A stretch of DNA of 64,000 bases. Origin: JAUWTJ01 sp965603015 (lineage in GTDB: Bacteria > Pseudomonadota > Alphaproteobacteria > M2410). Below, piece after piece: positions 55,874 through 64,000 of this stretch (position 1 is its first letter; each line of letters opens with the position of its first letter). The position numbers were made by a program, and so were the translations under genes. The notes under the pieces are model-generated. The model was not told the DNA's origin. It worked only from the letters and a program-made list of their open reading frames with translations, and did not search any database. The DNA lies in contig CBFDBJ010000001.1 of NCBI GenBank assembly GCA_965603015.1, positions 1 to 64,000 of the forward strand, read 5' to 3'.

Positions 55874-56239
55874 TCGTGCCCCTAACTACTCTTTAAGCTT
55901 CCCCACCATGGCAAAGCTCATACACAACACTCATCTTCAATTTCGATGCCAAAACGCTCAAAAAAACCGGGATATTTAAATAGTCTTCCAGCTCTGTTTA
56001 TTGGTATGCATTCCTGTGAACAACCGGCAAGCATTAACCATTTGGTATTTGACCGCACAACGCAAGCCCGCCAGCAACTCAATGCAAACTATATATCCTG
56101 ACGACGTTAAATTGAACCGGAAATCTAAATGTCCGGCCCTTATCCGGACAGCAGATGCCGTAAAAGCTCAGAGTTTGCAGAGCTTTCAAATACCCTGTAA
56201 TTTTCTTCCATTTATATCGCCATATTGAAATAAACAGCC
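55874..56239. other. Divergent intergenic region of the XrtA locus
   Basis: This region lies between the initiating transferase (minus) and a glycosyltransferase (plus) and is A+T rich. It holds the candidate sigma-54 promoter at 55936-55952 and presumably a second promoter for the plus-strand gene, which I could not locate. No RNA gene or clear hairpin was seen. Confidence 0.5.
55936..55952 (-). promoter_or_regulatory. Candidate sigma-54 promoter of the XrtA operon
   Basis: The minus strand reads TTGGCATCGAAATTGAA. TGGCA matches the -24 element and TTG the -12 element at the correct spacing, but the usual final C of TTGC is A here. Transcription would begin about 50 bases before the transferase start. 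Because the operon encodes PrsR, a sigma-54 activator, this fits autoregulation. It is a candidate only. Confidence 0.35.
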
Positions 56240-57433
56240 ATGCGAATACTGACTTTTTCAACTTTATTTCCCAATGCCGTGCAGCCGACCCACGGCATAT
56301 TTGTCGAAAATCGACTCCGCCAGCTCGTCCGAACCGGTCAGGTGTCGGCCCATGTGGTTGCCCCGGTGCCCTGGTTTCCATGGCGCCACAAGTATTTCGG
56401 AAAATACGCCGACTTTGCCCGCGTGCCCAAAACAGAAACAAGACACGGATTAATCGTACATCATCCCCGTTATCTGCACATCCCCAAAGTGGGCATGAAC
56501 GCCGCGCCGCGCCTCATGTTCAACTCGGTGCGTGCCACCATCGGACAGATCATTGAGGAACACGGGCCCTTCGATCTCATTGATGCACACTACTTTTATC
56601 CTGACGGCGTGGCAGCCGCCCACCTGGCGCAAACGTTTAATCTGCCCTTCACCGTTACCGCACGGGGCACCGACATTAACCTCATCCCGCAATATGCCAG
56701 CCCCAAAGCGCAGATCCTTTGGGCGGCGGCCCGCGCCAGCGGCATCATCACCGTCGCCGGCGCCCTCAAGGACGCGCTTGAGGACATGGTCCCGCCGGAC
56801 ATCACCCTGCCGCCAACCCGCGTCCTCAGAAACGGTGTCGACCTGCAAGCATTCCGACCGGCCGAACGCGGCAAGGTCCGCCAAAAACTGGGCTTAACGC
56901 GCCCCACTCTTCTCAGCGTCGGCCATCTGATCGAGCGAAAAGGCCATCACCTGGTAATCAAGGCACTCGAAAGTCTGGACGGTGTCGATCTTCTCATCGC
57001 CGGTGAAGGACCGGAACGCCGCGCTCTGGAGCGCCTGACCGACGAGCTGGGGCTCAGGGACCGGGTTACCTTTCTCGGGGTCCTGCCCCATGAAAGTCTG
57101 TTTGAATTCTATTCCGCCGCAGACGCCCTGGTCCTCGCCTCCAGCCGCGAAGGCTGGCCCAATGTCCTGCTTGAAGCCATGGCCTGCGGCACGCCGGTCA
57201 TCGCAACAAACGTCTGGGGATCCGGCGAAGTCGTTGGCGCGCCTGAAGCAGGCGTCGTGGTAGACGAACGCTCGCCACAAGCGCTTGCCAGCGCCGCCGG
57301 AGCCCTTCTCGCCGATTTGCCGGACCGGGCCAAAACCCGCACCTACGCCGAGGCGTTCAGCTGGGACGAAACAAGTCAGGGACAGATTGACCTTTTTGGG
57401 GAAATCATTGCGCAGCATACGCGCAGTGGATGA
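56240..57433 (+). CDS. Glycosyltransferase family 4
   Basis: This 397-residue protein has a GT-B fold. LTFSTLFPNAVQPTHGIFVENR begins it, DLIDAHYFYPDGVAAA lies in the middle and a VGHLIERKGHHLVIKAL block starts the second domain. LIAGEGPERRAL and NVLLEAMACGTPVIATNVW complete the donor-binding site. It is typical of the glycosyltransferases in XrtA loci. It is divergent from the initiating transferase and probably acts next in assembling the repeat. The donor sugar is unknown. Confidence 0.88.
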   Translation: MRILTFSTLFPNAVQPTHGIFVENRLRQLVRTGQVSAHVVAPVPWFPWRHKYFGKYADFARVPKTETRHGLIVHHPRYLHIPKVGMNAAPRLMFNSVRATIGQIIEEHGPFDLIDAHYFYPDGVAAAHLAQTFNLPFTVTARGTDINLIPQYASPKAQILWAAARASGIITVAGALKDALEDMVPPDITLPPTRVLRNGVDLQAFRPAERGKVRQKLGLTRPTLLSVGHLIERKGHHLVIKALESLDGVDLLIAGEGPERRALERLTDELGLRDRVTFLGVLPHESLFEFYSAADALVLASSREGWPNVLLEAMACGTPVIATNVWGSGEVVGAPEAGVVVDERSPQALASAAGALLADLPDRAKTRTYAEAFSWDETSQGQIDLFGEIIAQHTRSG

Positions 57434-57552
57434 ATTCTGCCGATCTGCGCTGCATTTCGTCGCATTTTAGACAATCCTGCGCGTGATCTTTAAGACTCTG
57501 TTAAATATCTCTTCCTAATCTTCCAATGAGCTAGACTCGTAAGTGATTCGGA

Positions 57553-57714
57553 ATGAGAACAATGATGAGTTTCCACAAAGCTGTCCCTCTCGACCAGCCC
57601 CGCGCACGACACGCCCAGGGCGATGAACGCGTTTCTGTGGGTGCCGGGCTGATGATCTGGTTCATTCTGGCAGGGTTTAGCTGGTTGGGAATTATCAGTT
57701 TGCTGGGCCTGTAG
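57553..57714 (+). CDS. Small membrane protein (53 residues)
   Basis: This gene is short. The product has a polar N-terminus (about 30 residues) and one hydrophobic segment (GLMIWFILAGFSWLGIISLL), so it is probably an inner-membrane single-pass protein. An in-frame ATG nine bases further on is an alternative start. Its stop (57712-57714) lies just before the stop of the convergent asparagine synthase. No family is recognised. Reality is moderately supported by composition and position. Confidence 0.5.
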   Translation: MRTMMSFHKAVPLDQPRARHAQGDERVSVGAGLMIWFILAGFSWLGIISLLGL

Positions 57715-57715
57715 T

Positions 57716-59641
57716 CTACCGGACAATATGATCGGCTGAACCAGCCACCGCGGTTATCCCGGCTTCGTTTTCAAGAAATTTTGAAAAGACAAACAGCAGC
57801 CAAAGCGTGCGTGCGTGATCACGGCGTCCCGAAACATGCTCATCTCCGAGAAGCTGCAAGGCCTTGCGATCAAACAGACCGCTCTCCAGCAACGCTCCGC
57901 TGGTCACCATGGCCTCGACCCGTGATCGCAAGGGCCCCCGGAACCAGTCCGTGATCGGCATGGAGAACCCCTGCTTGGGACGGTAAAGAATGTCACCTGG
58001 TAACCTGGTCTCCATCGCCGACTTGAGAATGGCCTTGCCATTCCTGCCCTGAATTTTGAGACCCGTTGGAAGGCGCAAGGCCCATTCCGCAAGCCTGTGA
58101 TCAAGCAGCGGCGCCCGCACTTCCAGAGAAACAGCCATCGATGTCCGGTCGACCTTGGTAAGAATGCCCCCTGCAAGCCAGGTCTGGAAATCAACATACT
58201 GCGCCCTGGCCAGCGGATCGTCACCGTCAGCCCGCTCAAAATGCGGTTTCAGAACCTCGACCGCGTGATACCCGTCCAGATCCCGTTTCAAAGTGTCACT
58301 GAACAAGGCCAGCCTGGTTTCATCAGCGGTTGCTGAAACGCCATTAAAAAAACCCCAGACCTCATCGCTGCCCAGTTCCTGAAACGTAGTCCGGGCCCGC
58401 AGGAACCGCGGCGCCCTGTCGAGCTTGGGATAGATCTGCCCCAGCGGCTTGAAGACAGCGCGGCGCAACCCGCCGGGTATTTTACGGCGCAGGTTTTCCT
58501 CGTGCCGGTGATACATATAGCGTCGGTAGCCGCCAAACAGCTCGTCCCCGCCATCTCCCGAAAGCGCAACCGTCACCCCTTGCCGCGCCGCTTCGCAAAC
58601 CCGGTAGGTCGGCAGCGCGGAAGAATCGCCAAACGGCTCATCAAAAATGTCCGCCAACTGATCGATCATGGAAAAGTCGTTTGGATCAACACGGTTGACG
58701 TGATGGTCAGTCTTGTAACGGGTCGCAATGTCCCTGGCATATTCTGTTTCATCAAAGTCACGCGACCCGAAGCCAATAGAAAATGTTTTGACAGGCTCGC
58801 TGTTTTGCTCCGCCATCAGCGCGACAATTGCACTGGAATCAACGCCGCCGGACAAAAAGGCGCCCAGCGGCACATCAGAAATCAGACGCATGGCCGTTGA
58901 CAATTTCAGGCGTTCGACAAGGTCTGCTTCGGCGTCCGGCTGGCTCACTGCAAGCGGTTCAAGTGTCGGATCCCAATAGCGATCGATGCGCGGCGCGGCG
59001 CCCCGCTTCCACAACAGGCGGTGCGCGGGAGGCAGCTTTTTGACGTGCGCATAAATCGACTTCGGATCCGGCACATAGCCATAGGCGAAGAAATCCTCAA
59101 CCGCAGAAAGATCAAGCGTCCGGTTGAGCCCCGGCAGCACCTTGAGCGCCTTGAGCTCTGAACCAAACGCCGTTGAGCCATCAGGCAAGTGAGAGTAATA
59201 CAGCGGCTTCTTGCCAAGCCGGTCGCGCGCCGCGAACAGCGTTTGCGCCTCCTCATCCCACAGGATGAAGGCAAACATACCGCCCAGATGATCGACACAG
59301 TCCGGCCCAAAATGCCGCCAGGCCTCGAGAATAACCTCGGTATCGCAGCGCGTTTGAAAGCGTGACCCCCGATCTTCGAGGTCTTTGCGCAGCGACATGA
59401 AATTATAGATCTCGCCATTGAAGACGACGGCCACTTTCCCGTCGGCGGTGAGCATCGGTTGGTGACCACCGGCAATATCAATGATCGACAGCCGCCTGTG
59501 CCCCAGAGCAACACCGTCAGAAAAATGAAAGCCGTCACCATCCGGCCCCCTGTGGGCGATGGCATCCGTCATGGGACGGATCAGATCGGGGTTAAACCCT
59601 GTGGCCGCACTGAAGTTGACCAGAGCCGTAATACCGCACAC
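57716..59641 (-). CDS. XrtA-type asparagine synthase (glutamine-hydrolysing)
   Basis: This 641-residue protein begins MCGITALVNF, with the catalytic N-terminal cysteine of class II glutamine amidotransferases. The GEIYNFMSLR segment marks the glutaminase site. The synthetase half has LSGGVDSSAIVAL, the ATP-pyrophosphatase loop. It fits the family of exosortase A associated amidotransferases (TIGR03108). The likely role is forming an amide on a sugar acid or on a precursor, not free asparagine. Only nine bases separate it from the stop of xrtA, so the two are co-transcribed. Confidence 0.9.
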   Translation of the reverse strand: MCGITALVNFSAATGFNPDLIRPMTDAIAHRGPDGDGFHFSDGVALGHRRLSIIDIAGGHQPMLTADGKVAVVFNGEIYNFMSLRKDLEDRGSRFQTRCDTEVILEAWRHFGPDCVDHLGGMFAFILWDEEAQTLFAARDRLGKKPLYYSHLPDGSTAFGSELKALKVLPGLNRTLDLSAVEDFFAYGYVPDPKSIYAHVKKLPPAHRLLWKRGAAPRIDRYWDPTLEPLAVSQPDAEADLVERLKLSTAMRLISDVPLGAFLSGGVDSSAIVALMAEQNSEPVKTFSIGFGSRDFDETEYARDIATRYKTDHHVNRVDPNDFSMIDQLADIFDEPFGDSSALPTYRVCEAARQGVTVALSGDGGDELFGGYRRYMYHRHEENLRRKIPGGLRRAVFKPLGQIYPKLDRAPRFLRARTTFQELGSDEVWGFFNGVSATADETRLALFSDTLKRDLDGYHAVEVLKPHFERADGDDPLARAQYVDFQTWLAGGILTKVDRTSMAVSLEVRAPLLDHRLAEWALRLPTGLKIQGRNGKAILKSAMETRLPGDILYRPKQGFSMPITDWFRGPLRSRVEAMVTSGALLESGLFDRKALQLLGDEHVSGRRDHARTLWLLFVFSKFLENEAGITAVAGSADHIVR

Positions 59642-59650
59642 GAGCAGGAC

Positions 59651-61309
59651 CTACCTTTCGCCAGACGGGGGCGGTGTGGAACCATCTGATCCTGGCGCAA
59701 ACAAACCCGTTAGATCAGCACCTTCAATAAACCGGGTGAGGTCGCCTTCAGCCTTCTCAAAGTCCATAGTGACGGGAACAGAAACCAGAATGACGCCGGA
59801 GCTTTTCTTGCTCCAGAGTAATGTCGCTTTGGCCTGCAACAATTTGGCTTTGATGGCGCTTGTCACAAAAGCGCCGTCAACGTGCCGTGCCTGCGCGACC
59901 AGCCGCGCGCCGGAGCGCGAACCCAACTGAACAAACCGCCAGCTCACGGTGCCATCTGCACTTGCGATTTGCCGGGAATATCCGCCAAGCGAGTAATACG
60001 CAGAAGAACCGGCAAGATCGTTGCCGGATGTGATCATCTCGCTCGCATCGCGCGGATTGAAATAGCCGGCAAGATAAACATCGGCCGTAATATTATGACG
60101 AGACGCCTGAAACTGAAGGGTTTTGGTCGCCCGGGGAAAGTCAGGCAGCCAGCCATCGCCAGCCTCTGCCACGCTCTCAAGCTGCAAGCCTGCAAGGTCT
60201 ATGCGGCCTGTCCCCGACCCTGTTTCAGAAGCAACAGCCGCAAGCCGATAGAGCGGCAACGCCGCCAGCGCGATCATGGCAAAAGCGGCCCCGGTCACCA
60301 GGGGTTTGCGGTCAATATGGGCTGCCGGCGCATAGGGCTCCGTGCGCGCCGGGCGCTCCGGATCGGCAAAACGCGAGCCGACAAATCCGGCGATCGTCAG
60401 GACGACAGCAAAAAAGCCCCAACCATAAAGCAAATGATCGTCAACAATATCGATCCGGCGATTGCTGAACTCGGCAAGCGCTATAATCGCGTAGATACGA
60501 ATACCATTTGCAACAACCGCAATGACCAGCATGGCACCGATCGCAATGAGCCTTTTGCGCATCCCGTCGTACATCATGTATCCGAACAGCGGCGCGAGCG
60601 CGAGACCAGCCAGAATGAAATTAAGCCCCGAACATCCTTCCGCCACCTCGTAGAGACCGGTTGGCACCTGAACGAGAAACCCCTCGCCGAAGACCGGAAT
60701 GCCCGAGAGCTGCAGCATCGCCACGGTCTGCCAGTGCGCCGCCCCTTGCAAAATCGGATACAGCACCGTCCCGGTAGGAACCATCAGCCACAGATAAGTC
60801 ATCGGCAGGATCATGGACATAAAGACTTGCCGCCCCAGCACCGCAAGGACCACCCCCTGGATGACGCCGACAAGAGCAAAATGCTCGCCCTCATTAATTC
60901 CGGCAGATCGGCAAATGGTCCACGCAAGAGAAAAGCCCGCAATAACCAGCAGCCCGCCCACAGAGGGCCGCGGGGTCATGGCCGCCAGAGCTTCATGCTT
61001 GTCCCAGACGAGATAAAGAGAGATCGGGATAATCAAAAACCCGTGATTATAGGACGACCGGTTCCACCACAGATCAACCGCCGACGCCGCCGAAGCGCCG
61101 TACAGACCCAGAGTTAATGCCAAAGCGGCACACAGCAGCAAAAGCGCCAGCCGCCAGCCGTAGAGCCCGTCCACAGGTGAGACAGCACCCCCGCTTGCGC
61201 CGCGACCGGGCCCGCCAGATTGCGGCTCCAACCCCGAATTTGCGCGTCTTTCCGACGCCTCCGGAGAACCACCCAAATCTCTTTGTTCCGTCATAGCGTC
61301 ACTCGGCAC
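59651..61309 (-). CDS. xrtA: Exosortase A with fused EpsI-like domain
   Basis: This is a 552-residue protein. A polar N-terminus is followed by about eight hydrophobic segments (55-310) carrying the exosortase triad: C226 (AEGCSGLNF), R271 (NGIRIYAI) and H292 (DDHLLYGW). From about 340 a soluble EpsI-like domain follows. Exosortase A cleaves PEP-CTERM proteins at the membrane and is proposed to join them to a glycan or lipid. The GTG start at 61309 is preferred over an ATG at 61294 because AGGAG lies six bases upstream. It is the core enzyme of the locus. No substrate gene is visible in this window. Confidence 0.93.
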   Translation of the reverse strand: MPSDAMTEQRDLGGSPEASERRANSGLEPQSGGPGRGASGGAVSPVDGLYGWRLALLLLCAALALTLGLYGASAASAVDLWWNRSSYNHGFLIIPISLYLVWDKHEALAAMTPRPSVGGLLVIAGFSLAWTICRSAGINEGEHFALVGVIQGVVLAVLGRQVFMSMILPMTYLWLMVPTGTVLYPILQGAAHWQTVAMLQLSGIPVFGEGFLVQVPTGLYEVAEGCSGLNFILAGLALAPLFGYMMYDGMRKRLIAIGAMLVIAVVANGIRIYAIIALAEFSNRRIDIVDDHLLYGWGFFAVVLTIAGFVGSRFADPERPARTEPYAPAAHIDRKPLVTGAAFAMIALAALPLYRLAAVASETGSGTGRIDLAGLQLESVAEAGDGWLPDFPRATKTLQFQASRHNITADVYLAGYFNPRDASEMITSGNDLAGSSAYYSLGGYSRQIASADGTVSWRFVQLGSRSGARLVAQARHVDGAFVTSAIKAKLLQAKATLLWSKKSSGVILVSVPVTMDFEKAEGDLTRFIEGADLTGLFAPGSDGSTPPPSGER

Positions 61310-61360
61310 CGGCCGCTCCTGGCAAAAACTTGAGGCATCAAAAGCAATCTCGATTGAATA

Positions 61361-61376
61361 TGCAAGATCAATACCT
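61361..61376 (-). promoter_or_regulatory. Weak candidate sigma-54 promoter of xrtA
   Basis: The minus strand reads AGGTATTGATCTTGCA. TTGCA matches the -12 element, and GG lies 12 bases before the GC as required, but the rest of the -24 element is poor. Transcription would begin about 40 bases before the xrtA GTG. It is listed as a candidate because PrsR is a sigma-54 activator. Confidence 0.22.
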
Positions 61377-61441
61377 TTTCTTTCTTGCAGATTTACCCTT
61401 ATCCCCTCGCATTAGGACAAAACGACAGGTATAGGAATTTT

Positions 61442-62650
61442 ATGGGCGACATCCTCTTTCTCAGCCAGCGCATTCCCTATCCACCGGACAAGGGCGACAA
61501 GATTCGCTCCTACCGGGCCCTGTTACATCTGGGCGAACACAGACGCATCCATCTTGGCACATTTATCGATGACCCGGATGACTTTCGCCACATTCCTGTT
61601 ATGGAAAACATCTGCGAGAGCGTCCATATTGCAAAGCTCAATCCCCTTGTTGCGCGCCTGAAATCTCTCAAGGCGCTTTTGACCGGCGCGCCGCTCTCTC
61701 TGCCCTACTTTTATAACAAGGCACTCGAAAAGTGGATCACCACGACCCTCGACACTCACGATATTGATGCCATCTTCGTGTTTTCGTCGGCCATGGCGCA
61801 ATACGTTCTAAACCTGAAGAGAAAACCTCAACGCGTTCTGATGGATTTTGTTGATGTGGATTCCGAAAAATTCCGTCAATACGCGCTCGAGCGCGGCTTC
61901 CTCGCCAGATTTGTCTATGGCCGAGAGGGCAAAAAACTCCTCGCCTTTGACCGACAAATCGCGGCGCACACCGATGCCTCGTTCTTTGTCTCGGAAGCCG
62001 AAGCGGACCTGTTCCGCCGCCTCGCCCCGGAAGCCTCAGCAAAAACCTTTGGGCTTTCGAACGGGATCGACACCGATTATTTCGACCCTTCAAAGGTAAC
62101 GGTCCCGCAAGCGGACCTGTCAGCCTATGGCCCGGGCCCCAATATTATTTTCACCGGGCGCATGGACTACAAGCCCAATGTGGATGCCGTATGCTGGTTT
62201 ACCCGGAACGTGCTGCCTGCTCTTCTGACCGAAAAACCGCAGGTCCGCTTTATCATTGCCGGCGCCGCACCCACGCCAGCGGTCATGGCCCTTGCGGCCA
62301 ATCCGGCGGTTCAGGTCACCGGCCGGGTTGACGACATGCGCCCCTGGCTCGCCCATGCGGACCTTGCCGTCGCCCCCATGGCCATCGGACGAGGTATCCA
62401 GAACAAGGTCCTTGAGGCTGCCGCTATGGCACGGCCGGTCCTAACCACGCCCGAAGGGCTTGCAGGCATTGACCTTGTGCCCGGCAAACATCTCTTTGTC
62501 GCAGAAGGTGCGCAAGCCTTCGGGCAAGCCGTTCTGGACAGTCTTGATAATCCGGACAGAGATCAAATCGGCGCCGCCGCTCGCGACTACCTGATCGGCC
62601 ACTACAGCTGGTCCGCCCGCATGGCCCTGCTTGACGATTTTTTGCCTTGA
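61442..62650 (+). CDS. TIGR03087-type glycosyltransferase of the XrtA system
   Basis: This 402-residue protein has a GT-B fold. LFLSQRIPYPPDKGDKIRSY begins it, which is typical of the XrtA/PEP-CTERM-associated family TIGR03087. GPNIIFTGRMDYKPNVDAV starts the donor domain, and the IGRGIQNKVLEAAAMARPVL block holds the acidic residues. The ATG at 61442 is chosen because AGGAA lies just upstream and the conserved start begins there; an earlier in-frame start exists at 61385. It probably adds a sugar to the exopolysaccharide repeat. It is convergent with the FemAB-like gene. Confidence 0.88.
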   Translation: MGDILFLSQRIPYPPDKGDKIRSYRALLHLGEHRRIHLGTFIDDPDDFRHIPVMENICESVHIAKLNPLVARLKSLKALLTGAPLSLPYFYNKALEKWITTTLDTHDIDAIFVFSSAMAQYVLNLKRKPQRVLMDFVDVDSEKFRQYALERGFLARFVYGREGKKLLAFDRQIAAHTDASFFVSEAEADLFRRLAPEASAKTFGLSNGIDTDYFDPSKVTVPQADLSAYGPGPNIIFTGRMDYKPNVDAVCWFTRNVLPALLTEKPQVRFIIAGAAPTPAVMALAANPAVQVTGRVDDMRPWLAHADLAVAPMAIGRGIQNKVLEAAAMARPVLTTPEGLAGIDLVPGKHLFVAEGAQAFGQAVLDSLDNPDRDQIGAAARDYLIGHYSWSARMALLDDFLP

Positions 62651-62665
62651 ACTTTGCTCAGGGCT

Positions 62666-63700
62666 CTAGCCGATATTACGCACGACCAGAGGCCCGATAA
62701 AGTTTGCGACAGGCAGCGGCAACCGCTTCCAGGTCGCCACCATCGCCGCATATTTTGGATTGAGCGGATTGAGGTCAGGCATCTCTGTGCCCTCTTTCAG
62801 GCAGAACTCATGAGCAATCGGCACCGGTGTGAAGCCCCAGTTTTTCTTGAAACTGAACGGCCCGGTATTTTCCTTGGAACGGCCAAAGTCAAACACCGTG
62901 TAGCCCTTGTCGACAGCCCGGCGCATCACATGCCAGTACATGAAGTCATTGGCCCCGAGCCGCCGCGCCTCGACGCGCGATCCGGTGAAATAGGGCATGA
63001 CAGCATCACGGTGGTAGAACGACATGACCGAACTGACCGGTTTCCCGTCCGCGGTGACGGTCAAAATTTCACAATCAGCTCCGAACGTCTTCGCCAGCTC
63101 CTGAAAAAATCTTTTGGAAAAAACCGGTGTTCCCAGATTGCGAACATTGAGCGAGTAAAGTCGGTAGAAATCATCGACACTGGCATCAATTCGAACCGCC
63201 AGCGCTTCATTCTTCAGGGCCTTGCGCACGACAGCCCGCTGTTTACGCGGGATTTGCAACAGATCCTCATCCGCATCCTCAAGCATGGGCCTTGAAAAAT
63301 TGGCGTAAAGGCCGTCTTTCCGGACCCAGTCCGCATGCGCCCGTACCGGCCTTCGGTATTCCAGATAGTCCGCCCCGGAGATCTTCAAGAGCCCGACCGC
63401 CGCCGCGTCCAGCGCTTCTGCGGCCTCATCATCGAGAGCCGCCACGCCGCCACCGATCGAAAAGGCCGTTGAGATAAGCGCATGCCCGAAGAGGCGGCTT
63501 TTAATCTCGACAAGCGGCAAGACCCCGGCGATATCGCCGCCCCGCTCGGCAATCATATAGCGGCTCTTCTGGCCGAAGGACGTCTCGACCACGCTCTTCC
63601 ACCCGGCACGGTGAAAAAAATTGGCCTCGGGAAGCTGCGCCACGAAACGCTCCCAACGATCAAGGTCCGCTGGTTCAAAAGCTCTGACTTCGATACTCAT
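62666..63700 (-). CDS. FemAB-like XrtA/PEP-CTERM system protein
   Basis: This 344-residue protein has the double GNAT fold of FemAB/CelD-like acyltransferases. SIEVRAFEPADLDRWERFV begins it, SFGQKSRYMI and GGGVAALDDEAAEAL follow, and YWHVMRRAVDKGYTVFDFGRS lies in the second lobe. By the order of neighbours it fits TIGR03019. The usual role of FemAB is adding amino acids to peptidoglycan precursors; here an aminoacyl group may be added to a glycan. Its first four bases overlap the stop of the deacetylase gene (ATGA). Confidence 0.85.
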   Translation of the reverse strand: MSIEVRAFEPADLDRWERFVAQLPEANFFHRAGWKSVVETSFGQKSRYMIAERGGDIAGVLPLVEIKSRLFGHALISTAFSIGGGVAALDDEAAEALDAAAVGLLKISGADYLEYRRPVRAHADWVRKDGLYANFSRPMLEDADEDLLQIPRKQRAVVRKALKNEALAVRIDASVDDFYRLYSLNVRNLGTPVFSKRFFQELAKTFGADCEILTVTADGKPVSSVMSFYHRDAVMPYFTGSRVEARRLGANDFMYWHVMRRAVDKGYTVFDFGRSKENTGPFSFKKNWGFTPVPIAHEFCLKEGTEMPDLNPLNPKYAAMVATWKRLPLPVANFIGPLVVRNIG

Positions 63701-64000
63701 AGTACGCCTTCTTTTTGCATCACAGCGTCGCCCGCATGTTTGCTGCTCGCAACATTGAAAACGTCATCAACACGGCCCCAGGCAAAATCTCCCATCAACC
63801 GTTCCAGTCTGACTTCCATTCTGGAAAGGTTGGTGTAGTGACGAATACGCGATTTCAGAGACAGATCGGAGATCCTTGGTTGATCCGCGTCCACTTCCCA
63901 CGGGTGAAAGTAAAACATGAACGGCTGAGCCTCAACAGTATTGACCCGCCGGATCAACCACGATGACAGACCATAGGGCAAGAGGCGAAAATACCCGCCG
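63697..64000 (-). CDS. XrtA-type polysaccharide deacetylase, C-terminal end
   Basis: This gene runs off the right edge; only the last 100 residues are seen. GGYFRLLPYGLSSW and FMFYFHPWEVDADQPR are typical of the C-terminus of the XrtA-associated polysaccharide deacetylases (TIGR03006 with a DUF3473 tail). The metal-binding residues lie outside the window. It is coupled to the FemAB-like gene by a four-base overlap, so the two are co-transcribed. Confidence 0.85.
   Translation of the reverse strand, partial: GGYFRLLPYGLSSWLIRRVNTVEAQPFMFYFHPWEVDADQPRISDLSLKSRIRHYTNLSRMEVRLERLMGDFAWGRVDDVFNVASSKHAGDAVMQKEGVL

Noticed and set aside
59882..61117. A 411-codon open frame opposite xrtA
   Set aside because: The exosortase has all catalytic residues on the other strand; the plus-strand frame has no domain and is rich in basic residues typical of antisense frames in GC-rich DNA.

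Overview
The window looks like chromosomal DNA of a Gram-negative proteobacterium, most likely an alphaproteobacterium. It is GC-rich over most of its length and carries outer-membrane beta-barrels, lipoproteins, a Tat-exported molybdenum enzyme and an XrtA (exosortase A) exopolysaccharide locus whose exosortase is fused to an EpsI-like domain. I could not fix the genus. No rRNA, tRNA, CRISPR array or transposase gene was recognised.

Region 1 (about 1-24100) is a mixed area. It holds a partial outer-membrane barrel, a chorismate-lyase-like protein and an exported methyltransferase, then a cluster that resembles a signalling or conflict module. That cluster is a membrane TrkA-N/RyR protein facing a membrane TIR protein with a seven-bladed WD40 propeller, which is preceded by a SUMF1-like lipoprotein. 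Next come a metallo-beta-lactamase-fold hydrolase, a class III aminotransferase, an EF-hand protein, a second exported methyltransferase, two unknown proteins, a lipoprotein subtilase autotransporter, an MMPL/LolA-like/barrel export operon and an isoquinoline-oxidoreductase-type molybdenum enzyme (two subunits).

Region 2 (about 24150-42750) is a glycan cassette. It contains three family 4 or family 2 glycosyltransferases, a GT2-WalW deacetylase fusion, two flippases, an exosortase-A-type O-antigen ligase, a small sugar or aminoglycoside kinase-like protein, two CelD/FemAB-type acyltransferases, a polysaccharide deacetylase, a sulfotransferase-methyltransferase fusion, a methyltransferase and an asparagine-synthase-like protein with a degenerate amidotransferase half. 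Parts of it (about 26450-31000 and 38000-42750) are visibly more A+T rich than the flanks, which suggests exchange. A large RTX protein (42851-46614) follows and appears broken by a one-base frameshift.

Region 3 (about 46900-64000) is the conserved XrtA block. On the minus strand, a TIGR03013-type initiating sugar transferase, the PrsK sensor kinase, the PrsR sigma-54 activator, the PrsT TPR protein and a glycosyltransferase form one tight operon, with a candidate sigma-54 promoter in front. A divergent glycosyltransferase, a 53-residue membrane protein, the XrtA-type asparagine synthase, exosortase XrtA itself, the TIGR03087 glycosyltransferase, the FemAB-like protein and the end of the XrtA polysaccharide deacetylase complete it. 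The export, chain-length and tyrosine-kinase genes usually found with this set are not in the window and probably lie beyond its right edge. Together these genes should start, extend, modify, flip and polymerise an exopolysaccharide, and anchor PEP-CTERM proteins at the envelope. No PEP-CTERM substrate is encoded here.
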